Of a stretch of 64,000 nt of DNA, positions 1-8,546 are shown piece by piece. The stretch lies in contig NZ_JACHIA010000023.1 in the NCBI RefSeq assembly GCF_014202995.1, positions 1-64,000 of the forward strand, written 5' to 3'. The stretch comes from Longimicrobium terrae. Lineage in GTDB: Bacteria > Gemmatimonadota > Gemmatimonadetes > Longimicrobiales > Longimicrobiaceae. The translations under genes were made by a program, and so were the position numbers. Numbering within the stretch: the first letter of the stretch is position 1; every line of letters begins with the position of its first letter. A model generated the notes under the pieces. That model was not told the DNA's origin and made no database searches. It saw nothing but the letters and a program-made list of their open reading frames with translations.

Positions 1-82
1 GGAACCGCGTGGTGAGCACGCCGATATTCATCAGGTCAGCCAGCCGGTTCTCTTCCTGCCGAAGCTGCTTCGTACGCGCCAT
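1..82 (-). CDS. IS4-type transposase, N-terminal fragment cut by window edge
   Basis: The first 27 codons of a minus-strand gene are visible, starting at ATG 82 with a purine-rich GGGAG ribosome site just upstream. The segment LADLMNIGVLTTRF resembles the N-terminal domain of IS4-family transposases, where a short helix is followed by GVLT and then a Phe-Pro turn. The DDE catalytic core would lie outside the window. Family assignment is by remembered motif similarity only, so it is tentative. A perfect hairpin lies just upstream. No terminal inverted repeat or target duplication can be checked because the rest of the element is missing. Confidence 0.5.
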   Translation of the reverse strand, partial: MARTKQLRQEENRLADLMNIGVLTTRF

Positions 83-97
83 TCCGCTCTCCCGGAC

Positions 98-113
98 TGA
101 GATCTGTATCTCA
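98..113. repeat. Perfect 6-bp inverted repeat upstream of transposase
   Basis: TGAGAT and ATCTCA flank a CTGT loop, 16 to 31 bases upstream of the transposase start. It could be part of the element end, an operator, or a hairpin sequestering the start. Nothing distinguishes these. Confidence 0.4.
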
Positions 114-197
114 CGATAACATTCCGGGAGCTCAAAGTGAATGGTATTACGCCTGCGCGGACTGCGGCTCCAGATTTGTCCCGCATCCCCGAATGCA

Positions 198-395
198 GTT
201 GAAGCCTCGAACGGCGCCTGTGGGCGACGTGTCGGGGCTTTCCGCTGTTGGAGCGGCGGATTCATTCGCTCAACCGACTCCGCGCACGCCCCACATTCCG
301 CTTCCCGCACCCAACCCTCCGCCCGCCAACAACCCTCCCCCAGTCTTTTTTGGGGGAGGGTGGGCCGGTGGTGCCGGCCCGGGTGGGGGCCGCCG
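198..395 (+). repeat. Composite palindromic repeat, copy 1 (modules B and A)
   Basis: Module B starts around 198 (GAAGCCTCGAACGGCGC and, later, GCGGCGGATTCATTCGCTCA). Module A at 333-395 begins with an inverted repeat of CCCTCCCCCA against TGGGGGAGGG around a T-rich loop, then GGCCGGTGGTGCCGGCC and a G-rich tail. The same two modules recur near 12.2, 25.3, 45.2 and 63.7 kb. Open frames through this stretch have no coding character. Confidence 0.85.
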
Positions 396-436
396 TGGAC
401 TCCGCCCCCGATGACGTGTTGTGGGATAAACGAAAG

Positions 437-467
437 CGGGTCCGGACCGCTGTGCGGTCCGGACCCG
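437..467 (-). terminator. Intrinsic terminator of lipoprotein gene ending at 495
   Basis: A 14-bp perfect stem (CGGGTCCGGACCGC with its complement, 3-base loop) is followed on the minus strand by CTTTCGTTTAT. It lies 28 bases past the stop of the 495-752 gene. Confidence 0.75.
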
Positions 468-494
468 TCGTGCAACCAAGGCGCGAGGCCTGGA

Positions 495-752
495 TTACAT
501 CTTGGCGGCGGTGTCACCCTTCATGGTGTCGCCAGCCATCGGAGCGGTCGTCGCGCCGGCGGCCATCGAGTCGCCCGTCATCGGGGCGGTCGTGGCGGGG
601 GCCATCGTGGTGTCCGACGGCATCGGGGTCACCGGGGCCGGCTCGGCGGCCGGAACGACGGTGGTGGTATCCTCGGTGGTGGCGCCCTCTTCGGCGTCGC
701 CGCCGCAGGCGGCAAGGGCCATCAGGCCGAAAATCGCGATCAGCTTCTTCAT
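495..752 (-). CDS. Small Thr/Ala/Met-rich lipoprotein
   Basis: This 85-residue protein begins MKKLIAIFGLMALAACGG, a lipoprotein signal with lipobox LAAC, so the mature protein should be a membrane-anchored, mostly disordered tail. The tail is rich in Thr, Ala, Met, Pro and Asp and ends DTAAKM. I chose the internal ATG at 752 because the longer open frame upstream has no signal peptide. It is a paralogue of the next gene: same leader and same last six residues. No enzymatic domain is visible. Such low-complexity lipoproteins are common near Longimicrobium-like genes, but their role is unknown. Confidence 0.8.
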   Translation of the reverse strand: MKKLIAIFGLMALAACGGDAEEGATTEDTTTVVPAAEPAPVTPMPSDTTMAPATTAPMTGDSMAAGATTAPMAGDTMKGDTAAKM

Positions 753-788
753 GTCCGTATCTCCAGAAAAAAGGAAAGGTCCAGCTTC

Positions 789-816
789 CGGGTGCCGCGC
801 CGGAGCGCGGCACCCG
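789..816 (-). terminator. Intrinsic terminator of second lipoprotein gene
   Basis: Stem CGGGTGCCGCGC, 4-base loop CGGA, then the perfect complement. On the minus strand it follows the stop at 826 closely and is followed by a pyrimidine-rich stretch (CTTTCCTTTTTT some 14 bases on). It separates the two paralogues, suggesting separate transcription units. Confidence 0.6.
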
Positions 817-825
817 AAAACGGAA

Positions 826-1092
826 TTACATCTTGGCGGCCGTGTCGGTCGTCGTGGTGGCCGGAACGGCCGCGCCCGCGGGAGCCTGGCCCGCGACGGT
901 GTCAACCTGCGTGGTGGTGGTCTGCACGACGGTGTCCTGCGTCGGCACGACCATCGGGGCGCTCACCGTGTCGGTGCCCGGCACGGTCGAAACCGTGCTG
1001 TCCACCGTCGCGCCTTCACCACCTTCAGCGGCGTCGCCACCGCCGCAGGCGGCCAGGGCGGCAAGACCGAAAACCGCGATCAGCTTCTTCAT
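826..1092 (-). CDS. Small Thr/Val-rich lipoprotein, paralogue of 495-752
   Basis: This protein has 88 residues, with leader MKKLIAVFGLAALAACGGG and lipobox LAAC. The mature part is a repetitive Thr/Val/Asp/Ala tail that again ends DTAAKM. Start ATG at 1092 is preceded by GGAGCACTCTC, a usable ribosome site. No catalytic motif is present. The shared leader and carboxyl terminus with the neighbouring gene indicate tandem duplication with divergence of the low-complexity middle. A surface-exposed or periplasmic stress or spacer protein is possible, but that is only a guess. Confidence 0.8.
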   Translation of the reverse strand: MKKLIAVFGLAALAACGGGDAAEGGEGATVDSTVSTVPGTDTVSAPMVVPTQDTVVQTTTTQVDTVAGQAPAGAAVPATTTTDTAAKM

Positions 1093-1166
1093 GAGAGTGC
1101 TCCTTGAGTGGTTGTGTTCATCGAACCCATCCGGGTTCGCGGTACTGCCCGTCTTGCTGCTCGTGC

Positions 1167-1448
1167 TCAGTGCCCGGCGGCGGCGCTGTCCGTTCCCATC
1201 GCGGGAGCGGTCATCGTGCCGGCGGCCGCGCTGTCCATGGCGGCCGGAGCCGTCGTGGCCGGCATGTCGGCCCCGCCCATGACGGCGGCGCTGTCCGTGC
1301 TCATCGGCGCGGTGGCCGGAGCGCTCGTGCCTTCGATGGTGGCGCCGGCCGGAACGCTGTCCTGCGCCGCGCCGCCCTCTTCGGCGTTTCCGCCTCCGCA
1401 GGCGGCCAGCAGGGTGGCCAGGGCCACCGTAAGAATGCGCTTGTCCAT
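1167..1448 (-). CDS. Third small Ala/Pro/Met-rich lipoprotein
   Basis: The 93-residue product starts MDKRILTVALATLLAACGGG, with lipobox LAAC and a disordered tail of Ala, Pro, Thr, Ser and Met containing short degenerate repeats (TAPMSTDSAA and TAPAMGTDSAA). Start ATG 1448 has a strong GGAGG site nine bases upstream; longer starts lack a signal. It is more distant from the two preceding lipoproteins but shares architecture and the CGGG plus Ala-Glu-Glu-Gly motif after the lipid-modified cysteine. It is divergent from the histidine kinase gene at 1725, so the palindromes in between could control it. Confidence 0.8.
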   Translation of the reverse strand: MDKRILTVALATLLAACGGGNAEEGGAAQDSVPAGATIEGTSAPATAPMSTDSAAVMGGADMPATTAPAAMDSAAAGTMTAPAMGTDSAAAGH

Positions 1449-1655
1449 GGTGCCGCCTCCTTCATGAGTGCCGGCGTGAACCGGCCCGTCCGTCTCCACA
1501 CGAACCTCGTGTGGTCGGCATCCCAATTGGCAACGGGTATGCCGAACGGGGCCGCGCGTGCCATGGTGGCGAAAAACCGCGCCACTGCTTAGGTTTATCC
1601 CGTCAGGCACCCGTGCGCAGCACTGTTCGCGGCACGTGCGGAACACCCGCCGGGT

Positions 1656-1688
1656 GTTCAGTGAACAGTGCGCCCGCGTTCAGTGAAC
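1656..1688. promoter_or_regulatory. Pair of GTTCAGTGAAC palindromes, 22 bp apart
   Basis: Two identical 11-bp palindromes, GTTCAGTGAAC at 1656-1666 and 1678-1688, are spaced 22 bp start to start, about two helical turns. The first extends to a perfect 13-mer, TGTTCAGTGAACA. They lie in the 276-bp gap between the lipoprotein (minus) and the sensor kinase (plus, ATG at 1725). This looks like a binding site for a dimeric regulator, most simply the NtrC-like regulator of the same operon; that partner is inferred. Confidence 0.55.
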
Positions 1689-1724
1689 AGCGGACCGCGC
1701 CCCCGAACCGCAGAAGCACGCCGC

Positions 1725-3485
1725 ATGAGGCTGCCCCTTCGCGCCAAGGTCTTTCTGCTCTTTGCCGTCACCGCGCTGCTGATCGTGGTGCCGGCGCTGC
1801 TGCTGATTGCCCGGGCGGTGGAGCGCGGCGTGTACGAGCGGGCGCGCGACGAGCTGGACCTTGCCGCCGCCTCCGTTCAGAGCCAGTGGGACGACCGCGA
1901 CCTCCTGCTGTCGGTGGCGGCGCGCGGCAACGCCAACGACAACCGCATCGTGGAGGCGTGGCTGGCGGGCAACCTGAGGGGGGTGCAGCGCATCCTGCGG
2001 CAGGGGCTGGAAAAGGACATCCCCTTCGTCATCGACAGCACCGGAAAGTTCATCTCCGGACCGCACCTTCCCGCGCAGGCCATGGAGGCGGGCACCAACG
2101 GGGGCAGTTCCATCGCCCTCCCCGCCGACAGCGCCGCCGAGCCCATCCAGTTCGCCCTGGCCGACGTGTGGGCGGACACGGTGCGGCTGGGACGCGTGGG
2201 CGTGGGGCGGCGGGTGAGCGCCAAGGGGATCGCCAAGGACGTCAAGCGCGTCAACACGCTGGTAGTGCTGATGGTGGGCGATTCGGTCATCGGCACCACC
2301 CTTTCCGACACCGCCCGCGCGCAGCTGAGCCGCGCCGACCTGCGCGTGCTGCGCAACGCGCCCAACGCCGGCGCGCGGCAGGTGACGGCGGGCGAGCGCT
2401 ACTACATGGCGGTGCCGGTGAACGTGGCGGCGCGCGGTCTTCCGGCCACCGTCATCCTCATGCGGCCGATCGCGGACGAGCTGCAGGTGGCCAACGCCAT
2501 CAAGACGTCGTTGTGGGGCATCGGCGTGGCGGCACTCATCCTGGCGCTCGTCCTTGCCGCCGTGGTGGCGCGCATCGTCGCCCGTCCCACGCAGGCGCTG
2601 GCGGAGGCATCCGTGCGCATGGCGCGGGGCGACTTCTCCGCCCCGCTCCCGCGCATCGGCCCGGACGAAATCGGCCAGCTGGCGCGCGCGTTCGGCGAGA
2701 TGCGGCGGGCCATCGCCGACCGCGAGGGGCGGCTTCGGTCCGCGCAGGCGGAGATGATCCATCGTGAAAAGCTGGCGGCCATGGGGCGGCTGGTCGCGCA
2801 GCTTTCGCACGAGATCAACAATCCCATCTACAACATCCAGAACTGCCTGGAGGCGCTGGAGCGGCGCGGCGATCCCAACGATCCCAACCGCGAGTTCCTC
2901 GTTCTGGCGCAGGAGGAGCTGGCGCGGATGGCGAGCCTGACGCGGCGGCTTCTGGACCAGAGCCGCCCGCAGTCCGACGCGGCCGCGCTGCTGGACCTGA
3001 ACGCGCTCGTGCACCGCGTGCTCACGCTGGCGGGAACGGAACTGCGCACGCGGGGGATCGAGATCGCCGCGGAGCTGGGGCCGGACGTTCCCTCCGTCGT
3101 GGCGCACCCGGAGGCCATCCAGCAGGTGCTGGCCAACCTCGTCGCCAACGCCGGCGACGCCATGCCGGACGGCGGGCGCCTGCGTGTGGCGACCCGTTCG
3201 GTTGACGACACGGTGGAGGTGGTGGTGGAAGACACCGGCGCGGGGATCAGCGAGCGCGATCTGCCGCACATCTTCGAGGCGTTCTACACGACCAAGCCGG
3301 GCGTGACGGGAACCGGGCTGGGCCTGTTCGTCTCCGAGGGCATCATTCGCGGCCACCGTGGGCGCATCGACGTGGAAAGCTCACCCGGCAACGGGAGCCG
3401 CTTCACCATCCGCCTGCCGCGCGAAACGCTGGACGAAACGCTCGCGGAGGCTTCGGATGCGCGAGAGCTTCTGGCGGCGGATTAG
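1725..3485 (+). CDS. Membrane sensor histidine kinase, NtrB-like
   Basis: The protein has 586 residues. Transmembrane helix 1 is about residues 8-29, an extracytoplasmic sensor region about 30-262, helix 2 about 264-284, then HAMP about 285-338. The dimerisation helix carries phospho-accepting His362 in SHEINNP. The ATPase domain has N-box NLVANAGDAM, G1 box EDTGAGIS, F box FEAFYTTK and G2 GTGLGLF. This is the layout of NtrB/AtoS-type kinases that pair with sigma-54 activators, and such an activator follows. I chose ATG 1725 because it places the signal-anchor helix at the start. The ligand is unknown. A repeat block of about 180 bp separates it from the regulator. Confidence 0.9.
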   Translation: MRLPLRAKVFLLFAVTALLIVVPALLLIARAVERGVYERARDELDLAAASVQSQWDDRDLLLSVAARGNANDNRIVEAWLAGNLRGVQRILRQGLEKDIPFVIDSTGKFISGPHLPAQAMEAGTNGGSSIALPADSAAEPIQFALADVWADTVRLGRVGVGRRVSAKGIAKDVKRVNTLVVLMVGDSVIGTTLSDTARAQLSRADLRVLRNAPNAGARQVTAGERYYMAVPVNVAARGLPATVILMRPIADELQVANAIKTSLWGIGVAALILALVLAAVVARIVARPTQALAEASVRMARGDFSAPLPRIGPDEIGQLARAFGEMRRAIADREGRLRSAQAEMIHREKLAAMGRLVAQLSHEINNPIYNIQNCLEALERRGDPNDPNREFLVLAQEELARMASLTRRLLDQSRPQSDAAALLDLNALVHRVLTLAGTELRTRGIEIAAELGPDVPSVVAHPEAIQQVLANLVANAGDAMPDGGRLRVATRSVDDTVEVVVEDTGAGISERDLPHIFEAFYTTKPGVTGTGLGLFVSEGIIRGHRGRIDVESSPGNGSRFTIRLPRETLDETLAEASDARELLAAD

Positions 3486-3496
3486 GATAGGAAAAG

Positions 3497-3683
3497 AAGT
3501 GCCCAGTGCTCAGTGCCAAGTGCCCAACGGCTTCCGCCCCGCCCGCGGTTCCGGAACATTGCACCTGGGCATTGTACTCTGGGCACTGAGCACGTCGAAC
3601 CTGGGCACTTGGTCCCGGGCACTGGGCACTTCCGTTCTTCGCACTTTCGTACTCTCGTACTTCGCACTTTCGCACTCGCATAG
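3497..3683. repeat. Short-period GTGCC / GTACGA repeat block
   Basis: Units such as AAGTGCCCAGTGCTCAGTGC occur on the left and their inverse (TGGGCACTGAGCAC, GGGCACTGGGCACTT) on the right, followed by CACTTTCGTACTCTCGTACTTCG. The block fills the whole gap between kinase and regulator genes and ends directly at the regulator start. Related GAGTACGA or GTGCGTGAGTGC blocks occur at 14.4, 19.5, 25.4 and 63.4 kb. Confidence 0.75.
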
Positions 3684-5057
<1,374 letters not shown>

Positions 5058-5080
5058 CACGTCTGTTCCGATGGATGGGC

Positions 5081-5108
5081 GGCCCCCGTCGTCGCCCCGG
5101 CGGGGGCC
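5081..5108 (+). terminator. Hairpin after the two-component operon
   Basis: GGCCCCCG and CGGGGGCC form an 8-bp stem with a 12-base loop 23 bases past the regulator stop. There is no T-run, so termination is only probable. TATACT at 5115-5120 could be a -10 element for the next gene, but no good -35 is seen. Confidence 0.4.
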
Positions 5109-5192
5109 GTTCCGTATACTGTAGATCCGCTCCGCCGCACGGACGCCCCGATCCGCGCCGGCCCCGTCGTCCCGAACCTGACGCAGCATCCG

Positions 5193-5582
5193 ATGGAGCA
5201 ACCCAAGGACCTGTCCCGGCGCGACTTCGCCCGGGTGGCGGTGGCCGCGGCCATCGTTCCCGTGCTGGCGCCGCTGGCCTCGTGCGCCCCCTCCGGCCCG
5301 GCCGAGGCGCCGGCACCGGTCGCGTCCGCCCCCGCACCGCAGGCCGCCGCCACCGCCGCCCCGCCCGCCCCGGCGGAGAACGAGCCCACGCCGCTGGCCC
5401 GCGCGCTGGCGGATGCCGTGCGCGCCCAGTACGGCGACCGCATGACGGACGAGCAGATGGCCAAGGTGCAGCGCGCCATCAGCGGCAACCTGCAGACGGC
5501 GGAACGGCTGCGCGCCTTTCCGCTCCCCATCGCCACCGAGCCGGCGTTCGTGTTCCGCGTGGCGGGAGGGGTGCCGCGATGA
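5193..5582 (+). CDS. Tat-signal protein coupled to the amidase
   Basis: This 129-residue protein begins with a twin-arginine signal, SRRDFARVAVAAAI, ending in a possible lipobox LASC. A Pro/Ala linker follows (about 35-65), then a short helical segment of about 60 residues. No catalytic motif is seen. Its TGA overlaps the amidase ATG (ATGA), so translation is coupled. Small Tat-signal proteins preceding amidases or oxidoreductases often act as exported accessory subunits; here that is inference. The amidase itself has no signal, so it could be carried out by this partner or remain in the cytoplasm. Confidence 0.75.
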   Translation: MEQPKDLSRRDFARVAVAAAIVPVLAPLASCAPSGPAEAPAPVASAPAPQAAATAAPPAPAENEPTPLARALADAVRAQYGDRMTDEQMAKVQRAISGNLQTAERLRAFPLPIATEPAFVFRVAGGVPR

Positions 5583-6988
5583 TCCCGGACGGAACGCTGT
5601 ATCTGCCGCTGGCGGAGATCGCGGCGGGAATCCGCGCGCGGCGGCTGGACCCCGTGGAGTTGGCGGAGGCGTACATGGAGCGGCTGGAGCGCCACGGTCC
5701 CGGCCTGGGCGCTCTGGTGACGCTCACCCGCGAGCGCGCGATCCGCGAGGCCACCCGCGCGCGCGACGAGATCCGCGCCGGGCGCTACCGCGGGCCGCTG
5801 CACGGCATGCCGTACGGCGCCAAGGACCTGCTGGGCGCGGAAGGCTATCCCACGACGTGGGGCGCGCAGCCGTACCGCGAGCAGCGCCTTCCGGATGCCG
5901 CCGTCATCGAGCGGCTGACGGCGGCGGGCGCGGTGCTGGTGGCCAAGCTGTCCAGCGTGGAACTGGCCGGCGGCTTCGGCTACGAGCAGGCCAACGCCTC
6001 CATCACCGGGCCGGGGCGCACCCCGTGGAACCGCGACTACTGGAGCGGCGGATCGTCCAGCGGGCCGGGCTCGGCGGTGGGCGCGGCGCTGGTTCCGTTC
6101 GCCATCGGCAGCGAGACGTGGGGGTCGATCTTCGCGCCCGCGGCGCTTTCCGGCGTGACGGGACTGCGGCCCACGTACGGGCGCGTCCCACGCCGCGGAG
6201 CCATGGCGCTGTCGTGGACGATGGACAAGATCGGGCCGATGTGCCGCACGGCGGAGGACTGCGGGCTGGTACTTGCCGCCATCGCCGGGCTGGATGCGAT
6301 GGACGACAGCACGCAGGACCGGCCGTACCGCGCGGCGGATGCGCGGCTCCCGGCCCGCCCGCGCATCGGCGTGCTCAAGGGGAACGCGGAGGGCTCGCAG
6401 GCGGAGGTGCGGCAGAACTTCGAGGCGTCGCTCGCCGTGCTGGGGCAGTTCGCCGACCTGGTGCGGGATGTGGAACTGCCGGAGTACCCGTACAACGCGG
6501 CGGCCTCCATCATCATCGATGCGGAGGCGGCGAGCATCTTCGAGGAACTGGTGTCCAGCGGCCGCGTGCGGGAACTGACCGCGCCGGAAGACCAGATCGG
6601 CGGATACCCGGGGCAGGTGGTGCTGGCCAAGGACTACCTGCGAGCCATGCGTGTGCGGCGCCCCGCGGGCGAGGCGGTGGACCGCTTCTTTGTGCAGGGG
6701 CGGTTCGACGCGCTCGTGCATCCCACGTGGAACACCGTCTCGTTCCCCGCGACCGGCCCGTTCGACCAAGCGTACAGCGACCTGACGTACGGGGGCGAGC
6801 CCATCAGCGGCGCGTCCAACCTGCTGGGGCTGCCGGGAATCGCCATGCCCAACGGCTTCGGGCGGCAGAACCTGCCGACGTCCGTGGCGCTTACCGGCCG
6901 CGCGTGGAGCGAGCCGACGCTCGTTGCCATCGGGCGCGAGATGCAGCGCCGGACGGACTGGCACCGCCGCATTCCGCCGGGCTACTGA
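5579..6988 (+). CDS. Amidase signature family hydrolase
   Basis: The 469-residue protein fits the usual amidase length of about 450-500. The Ser-cisSer-Lys triad is visible: Lys82 in YGAKDLLG, the GGSSSG cluster at 157-162, and nucleophile Ser183 in GSETWGSI. The Gly-to-Trp change in the usual GGSI motif (WGSI) may narrow the substrate pocket. The family hydrolyses amides, including aryl-amides, and also contains GatA; lack of gatB/gatC neighbours and the divergent C-terminus argue against GatA. It is translationally coupled to the Tat-signal protein upstream. The substrate cannot be read from sequence. Confidence 0.88.
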   Translation: MIPDGTLYLPLAEIAAGIRARRLDPVELAEAYMERLERHGPGLGALVTLTRERAIREATRARDEIRAGRYRGPLHGMPYGAKDLLGAEGYPTTWGAQPYREQRLPDAAVIERLTAAGAVLVAKLSSVELAGGFGYEQANASITGPGRTPWNRDYWSGGSSSGPGSAVGAALVPFAIGSETWGSIFAPAALSGVTGLRPTYGRVPRRGAMALSWTMDKIGPMCRTAEDCGLVLAAIAGLDAMDDSTQDRPYRAADARLPARPRIGVLKGNAEGSQAEVRQNFEASLAVLGQFADLVRDVELPEYPYNAAASIIIDAEAASIFEELVSSGRVRELTAPEDQIGGYPGQVVLAKDYLRAMRVRRPAGEAVDRFFVQGRFDALVHPTWNTVSFPATGPFDQAYSDLTYGGEPISGASNLLGLPGIAMPNGFGRQNLPTSVALTGRAWSEPTLVAIGREMQRRTDWHRRIPPGY

Positions 6989-7035
6989 TCGCCCGCACCG
7001 CACCACCGATCGTCACGCCTGTGGCGTGGAAGGAG

Positions 7036-7057
7036 AGCCGTCCCATCCGGGGCGGCT
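7036..7057 (+). terminator. Hairpin after amidase
   Basis: AGCCGTCCC and GGGGCGGCT pair (9 bp, one G-U) with loop ATCC, followed by TTCCTGCATT. It lies 48 bases past the amidase stop. Confidence 0.5.
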
Positions 7058-7262
7058 TTCCTGCATTCATGCCGCCGATTTGTGTGCTCATGGACAGCCT
7101 TGACGCCGAACGCAGAGGCGATTATCGTCGATCAGAATGGACGGTGTGAACTAGCGCGTCCGGGGAGTTGTGACATCTCAATCTCGCCCAACAAATCTGA
7201 CGGAGGTTGAGCAAGTGGCGATTCGAACGGGCAGCTGATCGGGCATCCAGCTCACAAGCAGG

Positions 7263-7293
7263 CGCGGGTAGCGACAGGGGGAGTCGCTACCCG
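7263..7293 (+). terminator. Strong hairpin between amidase and MNT gene
   Basis: GCGGGTAGCGAC and GTCGCTACCCGC form a perfect 12-bp stem with a 7-base loop, followed by ATTTCTTTCCCTTT. It insulates the MNT/HEPN locus from the amidase. The stretch 7058-7262 holds no supported gene. A tiny frame at 7215-7238 (GTG to TGA, 7 codons) with GGAGG upstream could be a leader peptide but is too short to claim. Confidence 0.65.
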
Positions 7294-7419
7294 CATTTCT
7301 TTCCCTTTACGCCACGTACGGCGGAGAAGCGGCGCGCATGAGTTCAAGGATCCAACAGCTCGCGGAACGCAATCGACAGAATGCCCGAGGCGATGGTGCT
7401 TGCGAATGCGCCCATCCGC

Positions 7420-7471
7420 ACCAAATATGGTACGACCGCACCAATTTTGGTGCAGTCGTACCAGAATTGGA
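7420..7471. promoter_or_regulatory. Three ACCA-N4-TGG dyads at exact 20-bp spacing, putative operator array
   Basis: ACCAAATATGGT (7420-7431), ACCAATTTTGGT (7440-7451) and the less perfect ACCAGAATTGGA (7460-7471) start exactly 20 bp apart. The block also forms a larger inverted repeat: TGGTACGAC at 7428-7436 against GTCGTACCA at 7455-7463, and CCAA at 7421 against TTGG at 7467. It ends six bases before the GTG start of a winged-helix/MNT protein. Phased dyads next to a gene with a DNA-binding domain suggest autoregulation, as in toxin-antitoxin operons. Confidence 0.65.
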
Positions 7472-7477
7472 GCGGAT

Positions 7478-8110
7478 GTGCTTGGAGCTTCGCTGGATGG
7501 AATTCTCGGCACCGCCTCCAAGGTGCAGCTGCTCCGCGCGCTGCTGCCGCTACGCACGCCCGTGACCGGGCGCGAAGTGCAGCGGCTTGCTCACATCCGC
7601 TCCACGGCAGGCGTTCGTCAGGCGCTGGACGAACTGACCGCGGCGTGCGTTCTGGTCCGCAGCGGCAGCCCCGCCATCCACCAGTACCACGTCAACCGCG
7701 ATCACTACCTGATCGCTCCGCTGGATGCATTGTTCCGGGCCGAGGGTGAGCGGATGGGTCGGCTGGCAGAGATCCTGGACCGCGCCCTGGATGGAGCCGG
7801 CGTGCGGAGCGCCGTGCGATCGGCTGTCGTTTTCGGCAGCCAGGCCCGTGGGGATGCCCGTCCGGACAGCGATCTGGATCTGCTGCTGCTCACCTCCGGC
7901 CGGGACATTATCGGCGGGGTGGAAGCGGCGGTGCTGGGCGTGGCGGATGAACTCGCGATGCAGTTGGGACTCAGGGTTTCTCCGCTGGTGATGACGGCGG
8001 AGCGGGCAGCGGAGCGCATGCGCGACGGTGATCCGTTGATGAAGAACATCCTCGATGAAGGCCGCTCCGTGCTGGGCGATCCGTTCGGCGAGGTGGCGGG
8101 GGCATGGTGA
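7478..8110 (+). CDS. Winged-helix MNT nucleotidyltransferase, putative antitoxin
   Basis: The protein has 210 residues from GTG 7478, chosen because GGAG sits five bases upstream and the fold begins right after (ILGTASKVQLLRALL). Residues about 10-75 look like a winged helix-turn-helix; about 85-200 form a minimal nucleotidyltransferase with the GS-x10-DxD signature (FGSQARGDARPDSDLDLLLL). In characterised HepT/MntA systems the MNT protein AMPylates and silences a HEPN RNase. Here the following gene is HEPN-like and overlaps by 7 bp, so an antitoxin role is likely but inferred. The N-terminal DNA-binding domain fits the dyad array just upstream. Confidence 0.75.
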   Translation: MLGASLDGILGTASKVQLLRALLPLRTPVTGREVQRLAHIRSTAGVRQALDELTAACVLVRSGSPAIHQYHVNRDHYLIAPLDALFRAEGERMGRLAEILDRALDGAGVRSAVRSAVVFGSQARGDARPDSDLDLLLLTSGRDIIGGVEAAVLGVADELAMQLGLRVSPLVMTAERAAERMRDGDPLMKNILDEGRSVLGDPFGEVAGAW

Positions 8111-8527
8111 GCGTCGGGCGGACCAAGGCGGAAGATCCCTCGCGGTTCGTGCGATACGAGGCGATCGGGCGGGCGCTGCTCAAGACCGCGCAGGATTTGT
8201 CTGAACTGCAGGATCAGCGGTACGGCAACGGGATCGCCATCGTATCCATTCACGCCGCCATCGCGCTTACCGATGCACTCACGGTCGCGTACCGGCACGT
8301 GAAGTCGACCGAAGGCGATCACTCCCGCGCCGCGGACCTGCTGGTGCATGCCCTCGGGCACCGGGCGGACGACACCCAGGTGCGCCGCCTTCGCGCGATT
8401 CTGAACGCCAAGAGCACCGCCCCGTACAGCGGAACATTCTACACGGTCGATGACGGAAATCCGTGTGCTCAACGAGACGCGGATCTATGCGGAGTGGGCG
8501 GGCGGAGTGCTCCGCGCGAAGCCCTGA
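8104..8527 (+). pseudogene. HEPN-like protein, putative toxin, with a +1 frameshift
   Basis: Reading from ATG 8104 gives a helical protein (IVSIHAAIALTDAL, then RAADLLVHAL and LRAILNAKSTAPYSG) of the HEPN type found beside MNT genes. After Asp117 the frame runs into junk, but the +1 frame from 8456 continues sensibly as EIRVLNETRIYAEWAGGVL and stops at 8527. Removing one G at 8455-8456 would restore a 140-residue protein. The uncorrected frame instead overruns to 8715 across the opposite SDR gene. The usual RNase motif R-x4-6-H is represented at best by R75-x6-H82. It may be an inactivated toxin, a sequencing error, or programmed shifting. It overlaps the MNT gene by 7 bp. Confidence 0.6.
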
Positions 8528-8546
8528 CGCCGCTCCGCGACACTGG

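Noticed and set aside
7215-7238. Seven-codon leader peptide before a terminator hairpin, suggesting attenuation
   Set aside because: The frame is too short and contains no run of a single amino acid; the hairpin more simply terminates amidase transcription.
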